A stretch of 64,000 bases of DNA from Acidobacteriota bacterium (GCA_013289665.1 JABCZN010000006.1:124001-188000); one strand, 5' to 3'; counted from the first letter of the stretch, positions 47,699 through 56,665 are shown. Notes: a model not told the origin generated them from the letters alone. Numbers and translations: made by a program.

Positions 47699-48421
47699 TT
47701 GCGGCTCACATTTTCTCCTCTTCGTGTCAGCTCTGTGTCTCAAGATTGGAGATCCCCGCTCTCCGCTGAAAAATCCAAAACCTACATGAACGCGTTGCGC
47801 GGACTTGAAACTTCCTACGCCATGTTCAGTGTCAATCTGGATGAAGCCATCGGTCTCCGGCGTAATGGTCGTATGATCAAAGCCCATCAAGCCCTCTCGG
47901 TTACTCCGGCGCTTTGCAAAAGGCTCGCCGACTCGCTCGAGAGCCTGCTCCGCGCCATGCTCGCTCACGCCAAGCACTTTCGCACCACGCCGAATCTCAG
48001 CCCGCTCGATCCCGAAAATTTTCAGCAGGCCAAGAGCCGCCGCGCCGCCAGCTTCAACGGAATCTGCAGCCGTATTTTCCTCAGCCAGCGCTCGCAATTC
48101 CTTCATAAGATTTCGACCCTTCTGGAGCTCGTCGAGAACCTGAACGAATCCTTCTCCGGCGCCGCGGAAGAGCTGAGCGACCCGTCGTCCGTCGAACCCG
48201 AACTTGAATGGGAACTGCTCGACGCCTCCCACTACGACCTGAATACCTGCCTCCGCGAATCCATCGTGCTTCTCAAGTGCTTCCTGCTGGCCCTGCCGGA
48301 GGAGCAGTTGTTGGAGTTCAACGCCGCGCTCCGCGGGGCTGCCATCCCTTCCTCCTCCCCTCTGCTGGCCCCCAAGCGTCATCTTGCCCATAGACGGATG
48401 ACCCTGCTCAAGGGACAATAA
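47699..48421 (+). CDS. Hypothetical alpha-helical protein with TTG start
   Basis: 240 residues. The start is a TTG at 47699 because GGAGG lies exactly 6 bases before it; a TATACT at 47657-47662 could be a -10 element. The composition is mostly helical (YAMFSVNLDEAIGLRRNGRMIKAHQAL; SQFLHKISTLLELVENLNESF) with no signal peptide, TM segment or motif I recognise. The frame keeps a coding-like bias throughout and is followed by the sigma factor gene. Function unknown. Confidence 0.7.
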   Translation: MRLTFSPLRVSSVSQDWRSPLSAEKSKTYMNALRGLETSYAMFSVNLDEAIGLRRNGRMIKAHQALSVTPALCKRLADSLESLLRAMLAHAKHFRTTPNLSPLDPENFQQAKSRRAASFNGICSRIFLSQRSQFLHKISTLLELVENLNESFSGAAEELSDPSSVEPELEWELLDASHYDLNTCLRESIVLLKCFLLALPEEQLLEFNAALRGAAIPSSSPLLAPKRHLAHRRMTLLKGQ

Positions 48422-48492
48422 CCCTGACCCCTTGGGGATGCCCTTTTGGCCCCATGCAACCTATAGACCGCAACTACCTTCTATAGGTGCAT

Positions 48493-49221
48493 ATGTGCGC
48501 CTCCTCCGTCATCCCAGGGACAACTTTAGGAGCGACTCGGCGCATCCGTACTATCAGTGGCGCCGCAACTGGACAGTTGGCCCGCCAAAGACCAGCACAA
48601 CCGGTAGCGTGGACCGAAGCAGAGGCTATCCCTCTGGCCCAGGCGGGGAATGCCGCTGCTTTTGAGTTTCTTTACCAGCTGCATGGCCGCAGGGTGTATG
48701 CCTTGTGCCTGAGGATGGTGGGGAATCCCGCCGATGCGGAAGACCTGATGCAGGAAGCATTCCTTCAGCTATTCCGCAAGATCGGCACGTTTCGCGGCGA
48801 ATCGGCCTTTTCCACCTGGTTGCATCGCATGACCGTCAACGTGGTTCTCATGCGATTGCGGAAGAAGTCGCTCCCCACCGATTCGCTCGAAGAGACTCTG
48901 GAACCGGACGCCGAAAACAGCGGCCCCAAGCGGGATGTCGGCGCCCCCGATCTGCGGCTCTCCGGAGCCGTCGATCGTGTCAACCTGGAGCGGTCGATTG
49001 AAAAGCTCCCTCCAGGGTACCGGACCGTGTTCGTCCTCCACGATGTGCAGGGCTACGAACACAACGAGATTGCGGACATCATGGGATGTTCAGTCGGCAA
49101 TTCGAAGTCGCAGTTGCATAAAGCGCGCACCCGTCTTCGCGAACTGCTCCAGGAGGAAATTCGCCAGCAGGCTCGCGAGGAACGCAAGGCCGCAAAAACT
49201 CCGTCAGGTTCCTTGGATTAG
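48493..49221 (+). CDS. ECF-type RNA polymerase sigma factor
   Basis: 242 residues from the ATG at 48493 (a GTG at 48487 is possible; no strong ribosome binding site for either). Region 2 reads [67 protein letters not shown], with the DAEDLMQE core-binding helix and the -10 recognition helix. Region 4 is [48 protein letters not shown]. The sigma E/W-like ECF layout is complete. The ~40-residue N-terminal extension is unusual. The next gene encodes a zinc-type anti-sigma factor, so this is probably a membrane-stress regulated sigma. Confidence 0.92.
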   Translation: MCASSVIPGTTLGATRRIRTISGAATGQLARQRPAQPVAWTEAEAIPLAQAGNAAAFEFLYQLHGRRVYALCLRMVGNPADAEDLMQEAFLQLFRKIGTFRGESAFSTWLHRMTVNVVLMRLRKKSLPTDSLEETLEPDAENSGPKRDVGAPDLRLSGAVDRVNLERSIEKLPPGYRTVFVLHDVQGYEHNEIADIMGCSVGNSKSQLHKARTRLRELLQEEIRQQAREERKAAKTPSGSLD

Positions 49222-49321
49222 GCTAGAATGAATAAAACACTCCAGTCACCCGGTGCGCAAAGTTCGCGGAGTAGGTTTCCAGGGACAGCCGTCCAGTGCT
49301 TCTCCCTCGGGAGTTCCTTGT

Positions 49322-50101
49322 ATGCACTGTAAAGAATTGGAATCCGTTCTTGAAACCCAGGGACTCGGGGAGCTTCCGAAAGATGCTCGCCTTCATCTGG
49401 CCGCTTGTGGCGCTTGCCAGGGCCTTCTTGCCGATCTCGGCTCCATCGTCTCCGCGGCCAAGATTCTTCCTGCCGAGGTTAATCCGCCGGATCGCATCTG
49501 GATTTCGCTGCGCGCTCAACTCGAAGTTGAAGGCTTGATCAAGGAGCCCGTCGAAGCGTCCGAGCCGTCTTCCTGGTGGGAATCGCTCACTGCGCGGATG
49601 AAACCTCGCACGCTTGCCACCGCCGCTGCTGGTCTACTCGTAGTTGCAATCTCCGTTTTCGTCATGCGGACTTCCGAAAATAACAACAACAATGTGGCCT
49701 CCGACAAGAAGCCCGCGGTGGTTGAGACCCCGCGCCCCGCGCAGCCTCAGGTGACAGCCTCGGCGCCACCGTCTTCCGCAGTTCCCGTGACTGCACTTTC
49801 TACCAAGGGACCAACTCCTCCCAAGGAAAGGGGGCTCGCTCCTTCGCCTTCCGAGTCCGCCTCTTTCACTCTCAACCAGGCGGAGCTTGACGTGCCGAAC
49901 ATGCAGCTTGCCGGCAATTCCCAGGTGGACTTTGCACTCCGGCAGAACCTGCGCACCTTGAACGCCTTCATCGCCGAGTGCGAACTGCATCTGAAGCAGA
50001 ATCCGCAGGACGAACTGGCGCGCGAATACCTGAATACCGCCTATCAGCAGAAAGCCGATTTACTCGCCGCGATGATGGAAAGCGGCAGGGGTGAAAACTA
50101 A
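49322..50101 (+). CDS. Zinc-type anti-sigma factor with single TM helix
   Basis: 259 residues from the ATG at 49322, with GGGAG 8 bases before it. The N-terminus has the ZAS motif HLAACGACQ (H25, C29, C32), a typical anti-ECF domain. One TM helix follows (TLATAAAGLLVVAISVFVM, about 97-115), then a periplasmic Pro/Ala/Ser linker and a C-terminal helical segment (QVDFALRQNLRTLNAFIAECELHLKQNPQD). It should hold the upstream sigma inactive at the inner membrane until a signal arrives. A TAGAAT at 49223 may be a promoter of its own. Confidence 0.82.
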   Translation: MHCKELESVLETQGLGELPKDARLHLAACGACQGLLADLGSIVSAAKILPAEVNPPDRIWISLRAQLEVEGLIKEPVEASEPSSWWESLTARMKPRTLATAAAGLLVVAISVFVMRTSENNNNNVASDKKPAVVETPRPAQPQVTASAPPSSAVPVTALSTKGPTPPKERGLAPSPSESASFTLNQAELDVPNMQLAGNSQVDFALRQNLRTLNAFIAECELHLKQNPQDELAREYLNTAYQQKADLLAAMMESGRGEN

Positions 50102-50102
50102 A

Positions 50103-50987
50103 ATGCAGCGTACGATCAGACATCGCCAGACTTTGAGTGCCTGGAGCTTCGGCCTTCTTCTCTTTGCCGCCTCGACTGCCATTGCCGCCTCCCCCGAGCA
50201 TCAGGAGCGGCATTTTACCGTGAAGGGCCGCCCGGTCGTGGTCCTCGAGAACATCGTCAACGGCCGCATCGAGGTCAAGTCCTCGAAAAATCCGGAAGTC
50301 ATCGTCTCCAGCACCTCCATCGCGGACAAAGTGGCGATTGACATCGAGCAGGTCGGCGATCGCATTGACATCAGCGCCTCTTCCCTCAGTTCTTCTCCGC
50401 TTCCCCACGAGGTCGAAGCCAATTTTCAACTGACCGTGCCCGAACAGACCGAACTCCAGCTCAAAACCCAGACCGGTCTGATCTACGTTGAGCAGGTCAC
50501 CGGCGACATGAAGCTGGAAAGCGTTGCGGGCGACGTTCACCTGAAAGAAGTTTCCGGCTACATCATCGTCAAGACCACCGGCGGCTCACTGGTCTGCACG
50601 CTCTGCTCCGGCAAGCTGGAGTTTACCTCCATCAGCGGCGGCGCCCAGGTTCTTCAGCCCTCCCTGACCAACGTGAATCTGATGACCACTTCCGGCAACA
50701 TTCTTTATGACGGTGATTTCATCCGGACCGGCATTTACACCATGCGGAGCGGCAAGGGCCTCGTCGAAGTCCGCTTTTCGGGCACCGATTCCTTCGACCT
50801 GAACGCGCGGACCAACCTCGGCGTGGTGGATAATCAAGCCGCCGCGTTCCTGAAGCCGGACACACATGCAAGCCGCCACGCCGCCTCGCGATACGCTCAC
50901 AGCCTGTTCGGCACCGTAGGCCAGGGCCTAGCCAAAGTGGAACTCTCCTCCTACAGCGGCACCATCCGCATCCTGAAGCGCAACTAA
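50103..50987 (+). CDS. DUF4097-family exported protein
   Basis: 294 residues from the ATG at 50103 (a GTG at 50091 overlaps the anti-sigma stop). A signal peptide (AWSFGLLLFAASTAIAAS) is followed by a beta-rich, repeat-like domain: VLENIVNGRIEVKSSKNPEVIV, LQLKTQTGLIYVEQVTGDMKLESVAGDVHLKEVSG and GGSLVCTLCSGKLEFTSISGG. These matching strand pairs are the DUF4097 (putative adhesin-like beta-helix) signature. DUF4097 proteins often follow ECF sigma/anti-sigma pairs in this kind of operon; the role is unknown. A palindromic repeat follows at 51025. Confidence 0.82.
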   Translation: MQRTIRHRQTLSAWSFGLLLFAASTAIAASPEHQERHFTVKGRPVVVLENIVNGRIEVKSSKNPEVIVSSTSIADKVAIDIEQVGDRIDISASSLSSSPLPHEVEANFQLTVPEQTELQLKTQTGLIYVEQVTGDMKLESVAGDVHLKEVSGYIIVKTTGGSLVCTLCSGKLEFTSISGGAQVLQPSLTNVNLMTTSGNILYDGDFIRTGIYTMRSGKGLVEVRFSGTDSFDLNARTNLGVVDNQAAAFLKPDTHASRHAASRYAHSLFGTVGQGLAKVELSSYSGTIRILKRN

Positions 50988-51024
50988 CCCCGCGTCGCCC
51001 CGGGCGCCGTTGTCTTTCCTATTC

Positions 51025-51053
51025 GTAGGGCCCGCCTTCTCGGGCGGGCCGCT
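51025..51053. repeat. Palindromic repeat element, copy C
   Basis: 29 bases: GTAGGGCCCGCC-TTCT-CGGGCGGGCCGCT, forming a strong hairpin with a TTCT loop. It matches copy D (58510) at 25 of 29 bases. It lies 38 bases after the DUF4097 gene and is followed by GGTTTTTC, so it may also help to end that transcript. Confidence 0.65.
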
Positions 51054-51204
51054 GTCCGGTTTTTCTGCTCTCCCGAACACTCTCCCTTATCCTTTTCCCT
51101 CCATATCTCTTTCACCAAATCTGAAATCTTCGACTTTAGCTCTCGCTCCCTCCGCTGTATTCTTAACTCACCCCTATGAAATCAGCCCCGCGATCGTCGC
51201 CATC

Positions 51205-51807
51205 GTGAACCCAACGCCCACATCTCGCGGCCCTCTCCCGCGCATACCCATAGTCTGCCTCGCAGGATTCATGGGCTCCGGCAAAAGCACGGTCGGGGCG
51301 CGCCTCGCTCGACAGCTCGGCTGGCGCTTTGTGGACCTCGACGAACGCATCGAAACCGCCGCCGGCATCACCATCCCGCAATTCTTCGAACGCCATGGCG
51401 AACCCGCGTTCCGCCAACTGGAAGCCGATGAACTGCGCGCCGCCCTGGGCCGCGCCGTCGAACAAAAGGAACCCACCATCCTTGCCCTGGGCGGCGGCAC
51501 CTACGCGCAACCCGGCGCTCCCGAATTCCTCCGTAACGCCGGCGTCCCCGTCATCTGGCTCGATGCCCGCATCGAAGTCCTGCTTTCGCGCTGCATGACC
51601 ATGACTGGCCGGCCATTATTTCGCGACGAAGCCAGTTTCCGCGCTTTGCACACGCAGCGCATCGTCTCTTACCAGCTCGCCGATTTTCGCGTGGACAGTT
51701 CTGGTGACGCCGCCGCCGTTGTCGCTGAAATTCTCCGCCGCGGCATTGCCGGCGCCCCGGCCGCCGATCTGGAAGCGCATCTTGAACTTGAAAAGCCGAA
51801 ATCCTGA
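51205..51807 (+). CDS. aroK: Shikimate kinase
   Basis: 200 residues from a GTG at 51205. The longer frame from 51010 would add ~65 unstructured residues through the palindromic repeat region, so it is rejected. Walker A is CLAGFMGSGKSTVG (about 18-31), the shikimate-binding VDLDERIE and the ERHGEPAFRQLE block follow, and LALGGGTYA and RPLFRD (lid) complete the family motifs. It phosphorylates shikimate at O3 with ATP in aromatic amino acid synthesis. The start lacks a strong ribosome binding site, so it could lie a few codons away. Confidence 0.88.
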   Translation: MNPTPTSRGPLPRIPIVCLAGFMGSGKSTVGARLARQLGWRFVDLDERIETAAGITIPQFFERHGEPAFRQLEADELRAALGRAVEQKEPTILALGGGTYAQPGAPEFLRNAGVPVIWLDARIEVLLSRCMTMTGRPLFRDEASFRALHTQRIVSYQLADFRVDSSGDAAAVVAEILRRGIAGAPAADLEAHLELEKPKS

Positions 51808-51817
51808 AGGGGGCTTA

Positions 51818-52543
51818 ATGCGAAGTGTTTATTTCCGGCGAATTTCGATGAGCGCGCTGGCTGCGCTGGTGGCCCTCGCCATTATTATTGGCATCTCTGC
51901 CGTCGCCGCCGACAAAAAAGCGGCGCCCGGCTCCGTCTTCGCCGCTGACAAGGGAAAATTCGAAATCCTTCTTGATGGCGCTTCCATCGGCCGCGAGGAA
52001 TTTGAGATTGAACCCTCCGGCGCAAACTGGATTGCCAAGGGCTCCACTTCCATGAAGACGCCCGACGGAAAATCCTCCAAGGTCACCGGCACTCTCACCC
52101 TTGCCCCCGACGGCGCTCCCCTCAGCTACGACTGGGCCGCCCAAACCGACAAGTCCAACTCCGCGCACATCCTGTTCGCGAACGGCGTGGCCAAAACCAC
52201 TTTGCAGATGCAGGGCGCCACTCCCTATCAACAGGACAATTCCTTCGGCTCGCCGCTCATCGCCGTTCTGGACAACAATCTCTATCACCAGTTCGAACTC
52301 CTCGCCCACATCTACGATTGGAACAAGAAAGGCGTGCAAACTTTCCCGGTCCTCATCCCCCAGGAACTAACTCCCGGCACCATTTCTGTCGAATCGGCCG
52401 GCACAGCCTCCGCGGGCGGAAAATCCTACGAATCGCTGAAAGCCACCACCGCCGACCTCGAAATCCATCTCTACCTTGACTCCAGCCACAAACTCATCCG
52501 GCTCGAGGTCCCCTCCGCCAAAGTAGCCGTCGTCCGCGAATAA
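51818..52543 (+). CDS. Hypothetical exported protein
   Basis: 241 residues from the ATG at 51818 with AAGGGGG before it. A signal peptide or anchor (SMSALAALVALAIIIGISAVA) is followed by a beta-rich domain: KGKFEILLDGASIGREEFEI, NWIAKGSTSMKT and KSSKVTGTLTLAPDGAPLSYDW. I do not recognise the family with certainty; it resembles periplasmic proteins of the lipid- or outer-membrane-related DUF type. It starts 11 bases after shikimate kinase. Its last ~59 codons are duplicated as a fragment at 56368. Confidence 0.72.
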   Translation: MRSVYFRRISMSALAALVALAIIIGISAVAADKKAAPGSVFAADKGKFEILLDGASIGREEFEIEPSGANWIAKGSTSMKTPDGKSSKVTGTLTLAPDGAPLSYDWAAQTDKSNSAHILFANGVAKTTLQMQGATPYQQDNSFGSPLIAVLDNNLYHQFELLAHIYDWNKKGVQTFPVLIPQELTPGTISVESAGTASAGGKSYESLKATTADLEIHLYLDSSHKLIRLEVPSAKVAVVRE

Positions 52544-52655
52544 CCGTGCCTATTGTTCCGCTATTGCTTCAAGGGTCCCCTGCCCTTCACTTCTCCGGCA
52601 GCGGGTTAACCGTGACTAAGCGGTCCAGGACCCTCGGTCGCGTAGTTTTTCAGTG

Positions 52656-52661
52656 TATAAT
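52656..52661 (+). promoter_or_regulatory. TATAAT -10 element
   Basis: A perfect TATAAT lies 30 bases upstream of the small cysteine-containing gene. No good -35 is present at 16-18 bases, so it is only a candidate promoter. Confidence 0.35.
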
Positions 52662-52691
52662 CCCGGTCAACTCGGTTTTGGATGGTGAACC

Positions 52692-52967
52692 TTGGGCAGT
52701 ATTCAGACTCCAAATGTCTGGGTCCCAGTGTGCTGTTCGCGTGTGATGCGCTACAACGTGTTCGCGCAACGAGGCGGCGCCGCTTATGGCGTCCTGGTTT
52801 GCTCGGTGTGCAACAAGAGCGTGACGTTTGAGTTGGAACATCAGGTCGACGTGAGTACGTATGGAGAAGGCTCGCGCGTGTTGAGCATGTTGGGATCTCC
52901 AAGGCCCCCGACTGTGGAGCGGAAGAAACCGGATGGGGATGCCGAGCTGGACGAGAAGACATTGTGA
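52692..52967 (+). CDS. Small hypothetical protein with CC and CxxC motifs
   Basis: 91 residues from a TTG at 52692, or about 73 from an ATG at 52746. The motifs are PVCCSRVMRYN and VCSVCNKSVTFELE, suggesting a small metal-binding unit, followed by a charged tail (VERKKPDGDAELDEKTL). No clear ribosome binding site was seen and I do not recognise a family. It lies 34 bases before the kinase gene on the same strand. It is plausibly a real gene but could be chance. Confidence 0.45.
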   Translation: MGSIQTPNVWVPVCCSRVMRYNVFAQRGGAAYGVLVCSVCNKSVTFELEHQVDVSTYGEGSRVLSMLGSPRPPTVERKKPDGDAELDEKTL

Positions 52968-53001
52968 ACTAGACTGCCCCTTCTAAACAGCGGGCTCGGA
53001 C

Positions 53002-55419
53002 ATGATTGACGAGACCATCTCTCACTTCCGCATCGTAGAAAAACTGGGTGAAGGCGGAATGGGCATCGTCTACAAGGCCGTCGATACCCGCTTGGACCGC
53101 CCGGTTGCGCTGAAATTTCTTCCGGATAAGATCGCGAAAGACTCGCAGGCATTGGAGAGGTTTCGCCGCGAGGCGCGGGCCGCATCCGCCCTGAATCATC
53201 CGGGGATCTGCACCATCTATGACATCGGCGAGCAGGACGGCCGCGCTTTCATCGCTATGGAGTTCATTGACGGCGAAACATTGCGGAGTCACATCCAGGG
53301 GAAGGCGCTCCCGCTCGAAGAAACCCTGAAACTTGGGATCCAGATCGCAGAGGCCCTGGATGCCGCGCACTCCGAGGGAATAATCCACCGCGACATCAAA
53401 CCAGCGAATATTTTCGTGACAAAACGCGGACAGGCGAAAGTGCTGGATTTTGGTCTTGCAAAACTTGTTCCGAAAGGGGTTGCGAAAGCGGACGCGGATC
53501 TGGGCGGAGAGGCGCCGGATTCCACTTCGATCGTGGGAATCATCAGCGGCACTCCTTCCTATATGTCGCCCGAGCAAGTCCGCGGAGACAATCTGGACGG
53601 ACGCACGGATATCTATTCGCTCGGTCTGCTGTTGTATGAGATGGCGACAGGGTGCCAGGCGTTTAGCGGCAGCACGGGCGGAGTGATCATCGAGGCAGTT
53701 TTGACACGGTCCCCCATTCCCGCGCGAACTGTCAATCCCGATATCCCGCCGCAGCTGGAAGAAATCATCAACAAGGCGCTTGAAAAAGACAGGGAACATC
53801 GGTATCCGCGTGCGACTGACGTACGCGCTGAGCTGCAACAACTCGAGCGAGGCCCTGATTCCGGCTGGCGAGCCAGGGAAGGAACCGCACGATCTGTCCT
53901 AAGTTCGAACACAGGTCATTTCAAGACGAAGCAGGATCATACGGCGCGGGATTCGACGGGGCAGACGAATGCGCTTCGCCCGGAGCGGGCGTCGAAGATC
54001 ATTGACTCGATTGCCGTTTTGCCTCTCGAAAATGCGAGCCGCGACCTGGAGCACGAATACCTCGGGGACGGAATCGCCGGCAGCCTGATCAATATTCTGG
54101 CGACCATCCCGAAACTGCGGGTCATGGCACAGAGCACGGTATTTCGCTATAAAGGCCGTGCGATTGATCCGCAGGCGGTCGGTCGCGAGCTGAATGTGCG
54201 CGCCGTGCTCACCGGAAGAATCACGGAAAGCGGTGGAGCTTTGCGGATTGGGACCGAGCTCGTCGATGTGGCGACCGGGTCGCGATTGTGGGGCGGGCAA
54301 TACGATCGCAAGCCGGGCGATATTTTTGCGATCCAGGACGAAATTTCCAGCGAAATATCGGAAAAACTGCGGCTGAAGCTAACCCGGGCGGAAAAAAAGC
54401 GGCTGACGAAGCGCCAGACGGTCGACGCCGAGGCTTACCGGCTTTATTTGAAAGGCCGTCATCACTGGAACAAGTGGACCGAAGACGGATTCTACAAGGC
54501 AATTGAATACTTTCAGCAAGCTGTGGAGAGGGATCCCGGCTACGCACTTGCCTGGACAGGCTTGGCCGATTCTTATGTGCTTCTTGGGTGGAACAGCTAT
54601 CTGCCGCCGAACGATGCGTTCCCGAAGGCCAAACGGGCCGCCATGGGCGGGTTAGAGCTCGACCCGGATCTTGGGGAAGCCCATACCTCAGATGCAGCCG
54701 TGTTGTGGCTTCACGACTGGCGGTGGCCGGAGGCTGAGATCGAATTCAAGCGCAGCCTTAGGCTAAGTCCCAGCCATCCGACGGCCAGTCATTGGTACGC
54801 CGAGTATTTGATGACCATGGGACGCCACGCGGAAGCGATCCAAAGAATGAAGAGCAGCCAGGAACTCGATCCTCTCTCCCTAATTATCAGCGTCGCTATC
54901 GGATGGGCCTACTACATGGCCCGGCACTACGACGATGCCATCGAACAGTTCCGGCGAACTGTGGAATTGGACCCGAACTACCCTGTTACGTACTGGATTC
55001 TGGGCCTGGTGCTCCGGAAGATGGGCCGCTATGAAATGGCCATCGCCGAGGGAGAGAAAGGGGTGAAGCTGTCGGGCGGCAGTCCTTTGATGAACGCGGC
55101 GTTGGCCGGAACCCTTGCCACCGCCGGCAGGAAAAAGGACGCGACCCGGATCCTCGATGATCTGACAAACCTGGCAAAACAAAAGTATGTTGCAACGTAC
55201 TTCTTCGCCGGAATTTTCGTCGGCCTGGGCGATCGGGATCGCGCGATGGAATACCTGGAGAAGTCCTACCAAGAGCACTCCCACTGGCTGATGTATCTGC
55301 ATATGGATCCGGGCATGGACAGCCTGCGGCCGGACCCGCGTTTTCAGGACCTGTTGCGGCGCGTCGGCCTTCCCTTACCGCAGGCGAGCGCACCGACAGA
55401 GGATGCCAGACTGCAATGA
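53002..55419 (+). CDS. Serine/threonine protein kinase with TolB-N and TPR domains
   Basis: 805 residues. The Hanks-type kinase has GEGGMG (16-21), K38 (VALKF), HRDIKPAN with D131 and N136, DFGLAK (149-154), and the APE-like region SPEQVRGDNLDGRTDIYSLG. A linker follows (~290-330) with no TM helix. The next domain (from ~337) is SIAVLPLENASRDLEHEYLGDGIAGSLIN, the TolB amino-terminal-like module found in adenylate-cyclase and kinase fusions. From ~475 there are tetratricopeptide repeats (AYRLYLKGRHHWNKWTEDGFYKAIEYFQQAVERDPGYALAWTGLADSYVLLG, and more). The protein appears soluble, unlike many PASTA-type kinases. Such fusions are common in Acidobacteriota. Signal and substrates are unknown. Confidence 0.92.
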   Translation: MIDETISHFRIVEKLGEGGMGIVYKAVDTRLDRPVALKFLPDKIAKDSQALERFRREARAASALNHPGICTIYDIGEQDGRAFIAMEFIDGETLRSHIQGKALPLEETLKLGIQIAEALDAAHSEGIIHRDIKPANIFVTKRGQAKVLDFGLAKLVPKGVAKADADLGGEAPDSTSIVGIISGTPSYMSPEQVRGDNLDGRTDIYSLGLLLYEMATGCQAFSGSTGGVIIEAVLTRSPIPARTVNPDIPPQLEEIINKALEKDREHRYPRATDVRAELQQLERGPDSGWRAREGTARSVLSSNTGHFKTKQDHTARDSTGQTNALRPERASKIIDSIAVLPLENASRDLEHEYLGDGIAGSLINILATIPKLRVMAQSTVFRYKGRAIDPQAVGRELNVRAVLTGRITESGGALRIGTELVDVATGSRLWGGQYDRKPGDIFAIQDEISSEISEKLRLKLTRAEKKRLTKRQTVDAEAYRLYLKGRHHWNKWTEDGFYKAIEYFQQAVERDPGYALAWTGLADSYVLLGWNSYLPPNDAFPKAKRAAMGGLELDPDLGEAHTSDAAVLWLHDWRWPEAEIEFKRSLRLSPSHPTASHWYAEYLMTMGRHAEAIQRMKSSQELDPLSLIISVAIGWAYYMARHYDDAIEQFRRTVELDPNYPVTYWILGLVLRKMGRYEMAIAEGEKGVKLSGGSPLMNAALAGTLATAGRKKDATRILDDLTNLAKQKYVATYFFAGIFVGLGDRDRAMEYLEKSYQEHSHWLMYLHMDPGMDSLRPDPRFQDLLRRVGLPLPQASAPTEDARLQ

Positions 55420-55510
55420 TGGGGAGACTCCGCCCACAATCTCACGCGCCTCGAAGTCCCGAGTTATTGAACTCCCGGGAAGGTTGTGCGCGCGTACAGG
55501 TTTAGGTTAC

Positions 55511-56287
55511 CTAGTCAAGCAGATCCGGCTCGTCACGCACGATGCGGGCGAGAAGTGGCTGAAACTGGAACCATCCGGCGAAATGAGATCCCACCTGTCC
55601 CCTGGTAGCGATCGCCTGCGCGTGATCGATCTTTACCGGTTCACCCGCCGCCTCGGCGAGCAATTGCGCATGGCAACTCCGGTCCATGGTGATGAACCAC
55701 CAGGCCGCCTCTTCTACCGTCTCCCCCACGGTGAGCAAGCCGTGATTCCGCAAAATCGCAGCCTTGTGTGGGCCAAGCGCCTTAGCGATCCGCTCTCCCT
55801 CGGAAGTTTCATACACCACACCTGTGAAGTCCGCGAACAAACCATGGTCTTCATAAAACGCGCAGGCGTCCTGCGTGATGGGATCGAGCAGCCGCCCGAG
55901 TGATGCCCAGGATTTCCCGTACATCGAATGCGCGTGGGCCGCGGCAACGACGTCAGTGCGCGCCGCGTGTACTTGCGAGTGAATCGCGAATGCCGCTCCA
56001 TTTACAGGGTGGTTGCCCTCGACGACCTGGCCGCGATGGTTCACCAGAATCAGGTCCGACGCGCGGATTTGCCCGAAATGCATCCCGAACGGGTTCACCC
56101 AGAAATGGTCCAGCCGCTCAGGGTCGCGGGCCGTGATGTGTCCGGCCACTCCTTCATCAAATCCGAAACGCGAAAACAGGCGGAATGCGGCGGCGAGCAT
56201 ACGCTTGCGATGCAAGCGCTCCTCGGCCGCAGAGGCGAATTTAGGTGGTTGCGGAACGTTTGGTGCGCTTCCGGGCGAGGTTGCCAT
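55511..56287 (-). CDS. Class II aldolase/adducin-family protein
   Basis: 258 residues from the ATG at 56287, preceded by AGGAGAAGG; a TTG at 56302 is an upstream alternative. Metal-binding histidines are in AAAHAHSMYGKSW and the late RNHGLLTVGETVEEAAWWF. The opening LAAAFRLFSRFGFDEGVAGHITARDPE is typical of the aldolase II group. Members include fuculose- and rhamnulose-phosphate aldolases and 4-hydroxy-ketoacid decarboxylases, so the substrate cannot be fixed. It converges with the kinase gene. Confidence 0.85.
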   Translation of the reverse strand: MATSPGSAPNVPQPPKFASAAEERLHRKRMLAAAFRLFSRFGFDEGVAGHITARDPERLDHFWVNPFGMHFGQIRASDLILVNHRGQVVEGNHPVNGAAFAIHSQVHAARTDVVAAAHAHSMYGKSWASLGRLLDPITQDACAFYEDHGLFADFTGVVYETSEGERIAKALGPHKAAILRNHGLLTVGETVEEAAWWFITMDRSCHAQLLAEAAGEPVKIDHAQAIATRGQVGSHFAGWFQFQPLLARIVRDEPDLLD

Positions 56288-56367
56288 TTCCTTCTCCTGC
56301 AAGTGGGAAGTGGAGACTGGAAGCTTACTTCGTTTGCGGCCAAAATGCGACGCGCCACCGGAATTCG

Positions 56368-56547
56368 GAATTGACTCCCAGCACCATCTGTTTTGAATCC
56401 AGTGGCACGGCCACCGCTGGCGGAAAATCCTGCGAAGCTCTCAAAGCCACCACCTCCGACCTCGAAATCCTTCTCTGCCTCGACTCCGCCCACAAGCTCA
56501 TCCGCCTCGAAGCGCCCTCCGCCAAAGTAGCCGTCGCCTGCGAATGA
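56368..56547 (+). pseudogene. Duplicated 3' fragment of the exported-protein gene at 51818-52543
   Basis: The plus strand encodes ELTPSTICFESSGTATAGG and continues to SAKVAVACE and a stop. It aligns with the last 59 residues of the 51818-52543 protein (about 45 of 59 identical, by eye). There is no start, signal peptide or upstream part, so this is a truncated copy. Similarity at DNA level reaches slightly past the stop. The adjacent aldolase gene is convergent. Confidence 0.85.
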
Positions 56548-56665
56548 CAACCCCTATTCCCAATGCTGCTCGGGGATCGGCAGCAAACCGCTTGTCCGCT
56601 AAGCGCTGCGGGCTCAACACTGCTATTGCACACTGCGGAAGCCGACCAAGATCGGCATTGCCCGG

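Noticed and set aside
51010-51204. N-terminal extension of shikimate kinase
   Set aside because: The added 65 residues are Ser/Pro-rich, run through a palindromic repeat and precede the normal kinase start.
56245-56547. 100-codon plus frame as a complete gene
   Set aside because: Only its last ~59 codons resemble a protein, and those match the 3' end of the 51818-52543 gene, so it was called a fragment.
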